From: Aplectana chamaeleonis
Lineage: Eukaryota; Nematoda; Chromadorea; Rhabditida; Cosmocercidae
Direction of reading: 5' to 3'
DNA: 64,000 nucleotides
Assembly (NCBI GenBank): GCA_029168955.1
Contig: JAPDOI010001221.1
Coordinates: 62,001 to 126,000 of the forward strand
This document shows positions 55,901-64,000 of the stretch, piece by piece. The notes beneath the pieces are model-generated. The model worked only from the letters and a program-made list of their open reading frames with translations, searched no databases and had not been told where the DNA came from. The position numbers and the translations under genes are program-made. The stretch's first letter is position 1. Each line of letters starts with the position of its first letter.

Positions 55901-56379
55901 AAGCCTAGTTTTGACTGCATCGCTGCTGCTTTTCATCGCAGCGATCTTGCACCCGCTGCTGCAGCGATGTAGCAGCGGCAGCGATTCTGTTCATAGTGCA
56001 TAGGCCCACGGATGATAGAAGAAATTCAATCAATCAGTGAAGTTAATGGCTGGTATTCATCGATAACGCGTTTCGACTCGAAAACACTGATCTTGTCATG
56101 TGAAAGGATCAACGTTCATTAGACGAAACGTGTCATTCGCTGGCAATCGCTCCATCGCTGCCTGTTTGGCCGCGATGGAGCGATGGTCAGCGACCATTGA
56201 GAATCGCTCCTCAAGCAGCGATGCCGTAAGACATAGGATTTCGTCGCCGGTACCCAGCGATGTAGGATGTTTGCCACGAAGCGATCACAATTGGAGCGGT
56301 TTTCCATTACGCGCGATGAAAAAAGAACAGTTGTCCCTCGCATGGCCGCAGCGATCACCTGCAGTCAAAACTAGGCTTA
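55901..56379. mobile_element. MITE-like element with GCAGCGAT iterons (about 480 bp)
   Basis: The ends AAGCCTAGTTTTGACTGCA (55901) and TGCAGTCAAAACTAGGCTT (to about 56379) are exact complements. GCAGCGAT/ATCGCTGC words are repeated many times in both halves. No transposase frame. The overlapping frames on both strands are due to the iterons. Confidence 0.82.
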
Positions 56380-56546
56380 AGACATCATATTCTCTATATA
56401 GAGCAAAATTATTTCTATCCCTTCGCGTGCGTCTGCGCAGCCAGTGGAGAGGCAACGCAAGTGTGTGGAGGGAATTAGAAGCAGCGTGCGCGCGCAAACG
56501 CACGCGGCAAACCTGAAAAAATCTTTGCTCCTGAATAAAGGGTAAC

Positions 56547-56692
56547 ATCGGCATGGATCCTGAAGAGACTTTGAAGGTTGGTGCAAACTCGGTGCACCTA
56601 TGTTATAGCATATGGAACTGAGTTTGCGCCAATCTTCAAGAGTGTACGCGGAGTCTCTTCAGGATCCATGCCGACGTTACTACATATGTACG
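56547..56692. mobile_element. 150-bp ATCGGCATGGATC MITE copy
   Basis: ACATCGGCATGGATCCTGAAG pairs with CTTCAGGATCCATGCCGACGT. Same family as 37641-37792. Confidence 0.82.
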
Positions 56693-57199
56693 CAGTGCGT
56701 TGGAGCCAACTGAATCTAACTCTCGACTGGATAAATGATTAGGATGTGGGCTTTCTGGGACTTTTCCAACTACTGAATAGTTAGAATGTTGGGCTCGAAC
56801 TAGGGAAAGTCCCGAACAGAAACTGGATTTTTAAAAGTGCTACCTTGCGAGTTGCCGCTGTAGTTCGCAAAAAAAACCATCCTCAAATTCAGATCTGGAC
56901 GGCTCAATAACTTTCATAGAGTTTTCACCTTTTTGGTTCCGAAAAATTGAGAGAATTTCTGCTCAAATCTCTTCTAATCGTGTTGTTCGGAGCGCTTAAC
57001 TTTATTACCTATGAGGCACCCTCTATAAAACGTCGTAATTCGCATCATCCGAGGCGCAAGCGGCGCGCGCGACGCCTGAGCCTCCGTCTGCCCTCCGCTC
57101 TCTCACTGTCTCTAACCTCCGCCCCGCACCAGCACGCGCAGGAACCAAGTGCCTTTCGCTGTTTTATAGCCTGTACCGTGTTTTTGTGTCACCTTCCGT

Positions 57200-58030
57200 A
57201 ACCTGCCGTAATCTTGCAAAATACTGAAAACGGATTTCAAGATCGTGTTAAACTACCCAAATCCCCCTCCGAACGAAGTTTGGGCAAGAAATTTCTCCTA
57301 TTCCTAAACTTCAAAAAACGCACTTCTTGGTCGTTTTTTGATCCACCCAGCTGCAGTAAAGGGAGTTCAAAAACTTGAAACTGCTTCTCCTTTCCCCCAC
57401 ATCCTCAAAGGACCTTTTTTTAAAACCCCAATTTCTCTTCGGGACACTCCTTGAAAATTTTTCGAATATATTTCCAAAGAATTCTTTCTTTTTTTTTTGG
57501 AAAGTGTATTTCTTTCGGAACACGTATTTTAAAAGTTTAGATTGAATATTTTCCACCAGAAACCAAAGTTAGTTTTCTTCCGAATAAATAATTACATTCA
57601 AATATGTTCGTTATCCGATTCGAAAGAATACACGGATATGTAGCTTTGATTTCGATTGATCCTGACTTCTGAGGATTCGAACTTGCATGAACTTCGAACT
57701 GGCGAAGAGGTTCCTGCTTTTTTTTCGATCAGAATTTGCACACCTCAGATCGGAGTTCTTGGTGCAGTATTACAAGTTAATTGGAAGAAAATCATCTGTA
57801 CCTCAAGGTATTTTGATCCAGTCGTTCTTAGCAATTTTCGGAACGATAAATTGGAGTGTCGTGAGGGGTCTCCATTTTGTTGACTCAAAAATCGATAAGA
57901 ATCACCCAATTCAGAAATCCAATCAAATCACATATTACAGTTATGACTTCCGAATTCCGAATAAACGAATGACTCTCATTTTCACTTCTTCAATGCCAGG
58001 ATGCAGCTGAAATGCGCTTGGTTCTTAGCG
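57200..58030. other. AT-rich stretch with repeat fragments, no supportable exon
   Basis: The start (57190-57300) matches the 28.8/40.3-kb repeat family (AACGGATTTCAAGATCGTGTT). A plus-strand frame at 57687-57816 (NFELAKRFLLFFRSEF) faintly resembles the segment that follows the FAD domain in xanthine dehydrogenases, but the upstream acceptor is poor, so I do not call an exon. Confidence 0.3.
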
Positions 58031-58032
58031 TT

Positions 58033-58770
58033 TGGCGCTATTCATACTACTTAGAGGCATCGTTCACGATGGATTTCGTTTTCGAGTTTTCCATATATAA
58101 TGAGAGCTCTAGTATCCTAAATAACAGCAACGTTGAAAAAAAGCGAAAAATCACCGAAAAGCCCTTTTTCAGACTGAAAATGTCTCAATCGAGGGAAGAG
58201 TCGATCGTTAGAGATAGCTGTTTTGACCAACGATCTCACGATCAAACGAACTTTATATTTCTTTCAAGTGATTTGTGGAGAAGAAAAGGCTAATCTATGT
58301 GTGTACAAAGGTCAATCTTCACGTAATCGTATGGTATATTCCATCAACTTCCCCTCAGTTATTCTGTTTCAAATGTTGATCATTTACTTATATGATGGCT
58401 CACAGCAAATTGTGCCAGATGACTGACGGAGGGCCGGCCTCTTTTGACGAAATTTGAGACATTCGACCTCATTTATCTTCACAATAAGGCATTTTTGACC
58501 AAACAAACTCTACCTACTTCCTCAGGTGGGCCCGGAAAATCGTACGAACTGAAAAACGGTTCGTGGTTTTCAGCGCGTACGATGCCTTTAACGCAGGCAC
58601 ACGGGCGTGGTGTTGGATTAAGAATGGCCTGATGCCACGGCCGCTCCGCCATGGCGGTGACGTTGCCTCAAGCGCTGCACGCGCATGACGTGCGTAGAAC
58701 GTATTTAAACTCCAAAGCCACGCCCGCGCGCGACGCGCTGGCGTTGAGGAGTATGAATAGCGCCTTAGTC
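58033..58770. mobile_element. GCGCTATTCATAC MITE split by a TTAA element
   Basis: The outer MITE is GGCGCTATTCATACTAC (58035) to GTAGTATGAATAGCGCC-like sequence at about 58750-58766. A TTAA-type element (about 58055-58587, ends AGGCATCGTTCACGATG and GCGTACGATGCCT, right TTAA 58588-58591) interrupts its left arm. The inner element shares its second half with 62060-62440. Confidence 0.65.
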
Positions 58771-58789
58771 TACTTGATATCCTCCCGGA

Positions 58790-59330
58790 ACTAATGAGAG
58801 AGCAGATTCTGAAAATTAAGCTTCCTGGCAAAAGTAAAGATTTGGTAATAATGAAAAAAAGTTTTAAAAATGTCTTGAAATATCTTTAAAAATGATTTGG
58901 AGTAAAATAACCTGGAAAATAAAAAAGCGAGGAAATGAAGTGGAATAACCAAAAAAGTGATTTGGTGGTCGATCGTTTCACAAGCTCCTCCGTTAAACTT
59001 ATCGAAACGAGATCAAGCACGATATAGAATGGAGTCTTGCGTTCACCTAGCTTGACCTATGCTGATTCCCTTATTACAGCTTTCAGAAATGGCTTAATGC
59101 TTCCGTTGCGCGCTTGATTTCGTTTTGATAAGATTAAAGAAGAAGCTTGTGAAACGATCGACCACCAAATCACTTTTTTGGTTATTCCACTTCATTTCCT
59201 AGCTTTTTATTTTCCAGGTTATTTTACGCCAAATCATTTTTTGAAGATATTTCAAGACATTTTTAAAACTTTTTTTATTATTACCAAATCGTTACTTTTG
59301 CCAGGAAGCTATATTTTTAGAAATTTCACA
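58790..59330. repeat. Foldback with AT-rich arms of about 190 bp
   Basis: CTTCCTGGCAAAAGTAA...GATTTGGTAATAATG at about 58822 mirrors CATTATTACCAAATCGTTAC-like sequence ending near 59308. The arms continue through AAGTGATTTGGTGGTCGATC and GTTTCACAAGCT. The spacer lies around 59000-59130. Confidence 0.82.
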
Positions 59331-59900
59331 TACTTTTGCCAAAGGTTCCCTTTCTGACTTAAATTTTGCTCAACGGTTTCCATTTCGGAATGATGAAACA
59401 TCTAACAACGAGATTGTCGAATGAGTGCAATTTTTGAAACTTATTACCCAAAACCATAAAAAATACCACTCATTGCCGCATTTTGTGCAATATGGGAAAA
59501 ATCGATATCATTGATTGATAATGTTCGGTTTTGCATGATGAGAAGAATTTCCCAAACAAGAGACTAGTTGTTAGAGCCATCAACAGTCGAAAATCATTGT
59601 GGCATTTTGTGCAAAAGGCGAAAAATCGATATTATTGATTGGTATTTATCGATAATGACTGATGAGTAAAATTCCCAACCAAGAAAACCAATCCCATCAA
59701 CAATCACCACTTCTGGGAGCATTTTCTGCAGAAAGCGAGAAAATCATTAATATATCGATGACGTGTCATGAGTACGAATTCTGACAAGTTCAGTACTTAC
59801 CTTCAACGACCTGTGTTGATTGGCTGCAGATTCACCCACACACCCCGGTCTCCACAGCCGTAGCAGAAAAAAGCAGTTTTCGTGCTCCACGGCTAATTTA
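59331..59900. other. AT-rich stretch without recognisable genes
   Basis: Contains three loose repeats of a CATTTTGTGCA / AAAATCGATAT / TTGATTG block (about 59480, 59600 and 59720). Otherwise nothing is recognised. Confidence 0.4.
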
Positions 59901-59901
59901 G

Positions 59902-60184
59902 TAATGTGCTTATCTGGGTCAAATTCCGGTCCGCAATTACGTCTCGACACGCTTTGCGGCCGCGCGCTTTCGAGTCGGAAGAGTTTCCAGCGCCGCAGCT
60001 GCCGATCTGTTGACTCTAGATGGGTTTCACAAACTGAAAACTAAACAAAATGGAAAAAAACTGTATAAAAAAGTCATATCGAGTCGGCTTTGGAGCTGGA
60101 AACTCGATTGACTCCAGCGCGTGCGGCCGCAAAGCGTGTCGAGACGCAATTGCGGACCGGAATTTGACCCAGATAAGCACAGTA
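59902..60184. mobile_element. 283-bp CTGTGCTT-family MITE copy
   Basis: Left end TAATGTGCTTATCTGGGTC (one end mutated), right end GACCCAGATAAGCACAGTA. Core words GTCTCGACACGCTTTGCGG and CAAAGCGTGTCGAGACGC are intact. Confidence 0.8.
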
Positions 60185-60865
60185 TATAAACCCACGATTT
60201 TGAGGTACCCTTCAAAGTTAAGATATCAAGTTCAAATTGGAATAGGAGCGACCTGCATTCATTTCCAGCGTCCTGTCAAAAATGAGCTCCCTAGCTCAAT
60301 TTTAAGTGCACCAACAAGATCGTGTACGCCGTCTGAAAAAAGAAAAGGAGATTAACAACAAAAACGCGCGGTCTTTTAATTTTTACTCGAAAACCAGTGA
60401 ACCGTTCTAAACCATTTTTGGGTACTGATGCCAACTTTTTGCGCTCTTTTTAATGCAATTTAGCTTTAATTTCTACGTTCACTCTCGACTGAGATTTCGA
60501 AAAAGGGGTTGAGCGCGTGGCCGATTCAAAACCGAACCTGGTGCGCGCTTCGCGCGCACCACAATTTCTGGCCATCCGTAGTGTTCACCGGACAATCATT
60601 CAAAGTCGGATAGGGGCTCTCTACACACGGAGGGAGGAAATGTCCCGTTCTCGCAGTTCTACACGTGGAATGCTCGGGAACCCATACAGAACAAATACCA
60701 TTTAATGTTGGAGCAAAATCCAAAATAGCCAAAAGTCTAAAATACTGGACTTGATCGAGCATTCAGAAAGCACAGCCATTTCAACTACTGTCGGCACGGA
60801 TCGTACTTATACTTTGCGTTCCATATTGTGCGTTGGCGCTAATTCGGTGAGCATATGTTATGACA

Positions 60866-61149
60866 TACTGTGCTTATCTGGGCCTAATTCCGGTCCGCAA
60901 TTGCGTCTCGACACGCTTTGCGGCCGCACTCGCTCGAGTCAATCGGGTTTCCAAAGCCAAAGCCGACTCGATGTGACTTTTTTTATACAGTTTTCTGCCG
61001 TTTTTCTTAGTTTCCAGCTTCTAAAACCCACCTAGAGTCAGCAGATCGGCGGCTGCGGCGCTGGAAGCTCTTCTGACTCGGGAGCGTGCGGCTGCAAAAC
61101 GTGTCGAGACGCAATTGCGGACCGGAATTTGGCCCAGATAAGCACAGTA
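60866..61149. mobile_element. 283-bp CTGTGCTT-family MITE copy
   Basis: Ends TACTGTGCTTATCTGGGCC and GGCCCAGATAAGCACAGTA. It lies 0.7 kb from the previous copy and is abutted on its right by a segment shared with 17195-17450. Confidence 0.8.
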
Positions 61150-61150
61150 C

Positions 61151-62057
61151 GTGCTCCATCGGTTGGATAGGCTGGCTTGAACGGCCCGCCAATGCAAACT
61201 GTTTTTCTCTCTTTTTTACATTTATTATATAGCTGCCAGCCAGGTATAGAGAGTACCAGGGTTTTCGCATCCGAAACCCTCTCTTTCTCAAGAAACAGTT
61301 TTTTGAAATACGTAGGGAAGCGATTGAGCTCACTAATCTACAATGACTACTCCAAAAATACTGACTTCGAGTGGTTAGAATGGGTTGTATTTAGCGAATT
61401 GACGTACATTTCTGTACCTTCTGAGCTTAGACAGATTCGGTTTTTACAGTTGTGCGAATTTGGCCAAAACATCGATATTCTGATGCAGTAATGCTCGTGA
61501 AACATTTCAAGACTAATAGAAAACAAATCGAGGGATATTTTTTTAATCAAACACCTGAAAATGAGCTGCAGAAAAAAAGAAGACATAAGGTGCTTGAAAA
61601 ATGAAAAAAATGAGAAATCCGCAGCGGTTTTTCCCAACTCAGCCCGCCTCTGGGAAAAACTCGCCGCGACAGTTCCGAGAAAATACCGCTACTCTCCACT
61701 GTACCGCGATATCGCCACGGCGGATTTGCGATCATCACTGCTGTGAGACGATTCAGTTGCGATGCCTTAAGCATCAGCAACTCCACGATTGACCCAGTGA
61801 ATGACATTTCGAAAATAATTTTTAAAATCGAAGCTATCATTTTTGAATTCGAGAAAATCTATCTGAAAAATTGAAGAAATTATTAGAATTTTTTTTCGGA
61901 AATTCGAAAAATTTGAGTTTCGATTATATTCGAAAATTTGAAATTTGAGAAATCTGTTTTTCGAATACATTCGAAAATCTGAAATTCGAAAAATTTGATT
62001 TTCGCATATATTCGAAAATTCTAAATTCGAAAATTTTTACAGTTTTGCCCAAGTATA
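61151..62057. repeat. Segments shared with the TTCGAA-rich element of 17-19.5 kb
   Basis: 61151-61390 matches 17195-17450 (CTCCATCGGT.GGATAGGCTGG, GATCTACAATGACTACTC-like). 61811-62057 matches 19311-19508 (GAAATTTGAGAAATC, TTTTTACAGTTTTGC.CAAGTATAG). This looks like a second, differently deleted copy of the same element. Confidence 0.7.
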
Positions 62058-62059
62058 GT

Positions 62060-62440
62060 GTTGACCCATGATCTCACGATCAAATGAAACTTATCCCTCT
62101 TCCAGGAGATTTGTGGGGAAGGACAGGTGAACCGAAGTATGTATGTGTAAAAGTCATCCTTCACGTGATCGTAAAGTATAGTCCATCCTTTTCCCCTCAA
62201 TCGTACTAAATCAATTGTTGATCATTTACTTATACAACGGCTGACAGCAAATTGTGTCAGGTGACTGACGGAGTGCCGGCCTCTTTTGATGGAATTTTAG
62301 GCATTCGGAATCATATATCTTCACAATGAAGTGTTTTTGACCCAAAAAACTATCCCTACATGCTTAGATATGTAGGTCCAGCCAATCATTCAAACCCATA
62401 AAACGGTGCGACGTTTTCAGTGCGTACGATGCCTTTAAAC
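62060..62440. mobile_element. Fragment of the GCGTACGATGCCT TTAA element
   Basis: It matches about 58221-58591 (GATCTCACGATCAAA, GTTGATCATTTACTTATA, CTGACGGAG.GCCGGCCTC) and ends at GTACGATGCCTTTAA near 62438. The left half is missing, replaced by TTCGAA-rich sequence. Confidence 0.65.
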
Positions 62441-62856
62441 ATGAATTTCGATACTCAATAGGTGCAACACCGCAAAATTTTCCTCCTAATTTACTTCCAA
62501 AAAAAATTTCGATAGAGATAAATTTTTTACAAGGATGTACAACGGTTCCAAAAACCGTCGATTGGCGAATAACTGCTACGGGTTTGGAATTTTAATAGTC
62601 ATGTTTAGAGGGAATAGTCCTTATTTTCAAAATACCACAAAATTATAAATAAATTCTATATTTAGAAACTGCCGGCTCAAAAACCAATTTTGTGTATGTG
62701 TAAGGCAAGGGCTGTGATGCTCAATAACATACTAAAGTTTCATTAGGCTTCGTAACGGTAAGCCAAGATATGTATAAAAACATTATTCGCGGAAAGGCCA
62801 TGCAAATAAGACTTTTTAACGGTACTGTACGTAATTTTATGACCTACAAATCGATA
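62441..62856. other. Spacer between transposon debris and the Gln-rich exon
   Basis: Weak similarity to one arm of the Tc1-like foldback (AACATACTAAAGTTTCAT, AAGCCAAGATATGT). No AATAAA was noticed on the minus strand here to end the Gln-rich gene. Confidence 0.35.
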
Positions 62857-63774
62857 TCACGTAACCTTTTCATATTGCTGCTCGTGTTGTTGTTGCTGCC
62901 CTTGTTCCTGTTGTGGCTGTTGTTGTTCCTGCTGCTGCTGATGAGCTTGTTCTTGTTGCTGCTGCTGTTGTCGCGCCAACTCCTCCTGTTGTAGCCTAGC
63001 TTGTTCTTCTTCTCTTGCTTGCTGCTCCTGTTGCTGTCTAAGTCTCTCCGCTTCCTCGGCTTGTTGCTGCTGCCTCAATCTCTCCGCTTCCTCCGCCTGT
63101 AGCTGCTGCTGCCTCAACCTCTCCGCTTCTTCCGCCTGTAGCTGCTGCTGCCTCAATCTCTCCGCCTCTTGTGCTTGTTGCTGCTGTCTAAACTTTTCTG
63201 CTTCCTCAGCTTCCTGCTGCTGCCTCAATCTCTCCGCTTGTTCCGCTTGTAGCTGCTGCTGCTGCCTCAACTTTTCTGCTTCCTCAGCTTCTTGCTGCTG
63301 CCTCAATCTTTCCGCCTCTTCCGCTTGTTGCTGTTGTCTCAACCTCTCTGCTTCTTCTTGCTGCTGTTGTCGCTGCCTCAGTCTCTCCTCCTCTTGTTGC
63401 TGCTGCTGCAGTTTTCTCTTTGCTTCCTCCTCCTGTTGTTGTTGCTGTCTCAGCCTTTCCTGCTCCTCACGCTCTTGCTGCTGCTTCCTCAGTCGTTCCT
63501 GCTCCTCGAGCATTCGTTGCCTCCTCTTCTCCTCTTCCTCTCTGTTGTTGTTGTCTCAGTCTTTCCTGTTCTTGTTGCTGCCGCTTCCTTTCCTGTTGTT
63601 GTTGCAGCTGCTGCTGTCGCATTCGTTCACGTTCATCTCTTTGCTGCTCTTGCTGCTGTTGATGTTGTTGTTGTTGGTGCTGCTGTTGATGTTTCTGCTG
63701 TTCATAATGCTTCTGCTCCATTTTCGGCTCATGAACATTCTTGTGTTCAGACTCTACCGTGTGAGCTTCTTCTC
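62857..63774 (-). CDS. Gln/Glu/Arg-rich repeat protein, 3' exon (5' end outside the window)
   Basis: Read leftwards, a polypyrimidine tract and TTTCAG acceptor precede the exon at 63774. It opens with EEAHTVESEHKNVHEP, passes through His/Gln runs and then many imperfect repeats of EEAERLRQQQ (about 13-14 residues, roughly 40-bp minisatellite units). It ends ...EQQYEKVT with TGA at 62857-62859. The charged heptad-like pattern suggests a long single alpha-helix or coiled coil, of trichohyalin-like composition; no enzymatic domain is visible. Around 63515-63545 the frame changes by one base within CAA/GAG-rich sequence: the upstream frame runs into RGRGEEEATN, while the downstream frame continues EEEEKRRQRMLEEQ. 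This is a sequence error, repeat slippage or a true disabling mutation. The signal or N-terminal exons should lie beyond 64000. A start at the internal ATG near 63722 is the alternative. Confidence 0.6.
63500..63550 (-). other. Frameshift inside the Gln/Glu-rich exon
   Basis: Two long overlapping minus-strand frames, 63979-63467 and 63513-62857, both encode the same QERLRQQQQ/EEQERLRKQQQ type of sequence and must be one protein. A one-base change is needed to join them. Simple-sequence content makes replication slippage or an assembly error the likeliest cause. Confidence 0.7.
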
Positions 63775-64000
63775 CTGAAAAAAAAAGAGACTTTTCGAAT
63801 TTTCTCAGGCAATTGCCGCATTCAATGCGTGTCGAATATGCATTCAACTCGAAGACAAGGTGGTTTCGAGCACAGTTAGGGAACATGCTGCTAGGGGAGC
63901 ACGTGCTCCTATTGTATTTCAAATTACAGCACGTGCCCCAACAAATAAGCCGTCCAATACATGAATTATGCACATTCAAGCCGATGACAAAACGATTATC

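Noticed and set aside
56947..57201. 84-codon frame with an apparent signal peptide
   Set aside because: The second half is the GCGTCTGCGCGCG MITE core, so the frame is not conserved as protein.
57687..57816. Possible eleventh exon of the molybdo-flavoenzyme gene
   Set aside because: Only a vague FF..F pattern, no good acceptor, and a preceding in-frame stop.

Overview
The window looks like nematode nuclear DNA. Short introns end in TTTCAG-like acceptors, there are small secreted-protein genes of nematode type, an RTE-type and a CR1-type LINE, and very many non-autonomous DNA transposons. The lineage within nematodes (perhaps a rhabditid or strongylid) is inference. Gene density is low: four host genes can be supported, and two further orphan exons are only candidates.

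Layout. 0-6.3 kb: a mosaic of TTAA-flanked inverted-repeat elements and MITEs, two of them back to back on one shared TTAA. 6.3-22.95 kb: a tandem satellite with a period of about 595 bp, broken up by a 3.27-kb RTE LINE (14-bp target duplication), a 3.57-kb hAT-like element holding a second hAT-like element that holds a foldback, a third hAT-like element, a roughly 3.5-kb TTCGAA-rich insertion, and a TTAA element. Removing the insertions restores the period. 23.25-26.58 kb: a three-exon gene for a small glycine-rich secreted protein whose first intron has filled with transposons. 26.6-31.5 kb: repeats, including a degenerate CR1-like LINE inside a larger inverted-repeat element. 31.67-32.60 kb: a compact five-exon gene for a cysteine-rich secreted protein. 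32.7-43.2 kb: transposons only, among them a GTTACATGTAAC palindrome cluster, a near-perfect 470-bp inverted repeat, a Tc1-like foldback and a SINE.

43.3-54.8 kb: ten exons encode the [2Fe-2S] and FAD portions of a xanthine dehydrogenase/aldehyde oxidase family protein. One 5.8-kb intron carries an almost perfect 240-bp-arm foldback and a 1.6-kb minisatellite of 21-bp units. No molybdopterin-domain exons are recognisable to the right. 54.8-62.8 kb is again transposon mosaic, and 62.86-63.77 kb (minus strand) is a glutamine/glutamate/arginine-rich coding exon whose 5' part lies beyond the window.

The host genes show no sign of acting together. The strongest content is the transposon stratigraphy: target-site duplications and empty sites in sister satellite monomers give exact boundaries and relative insertion order. 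Coordinates were counted by hand from the printed sequence and may be off by a base or two. Family names for elements without a transposase rest on terminal repeats and target-site duplications only.
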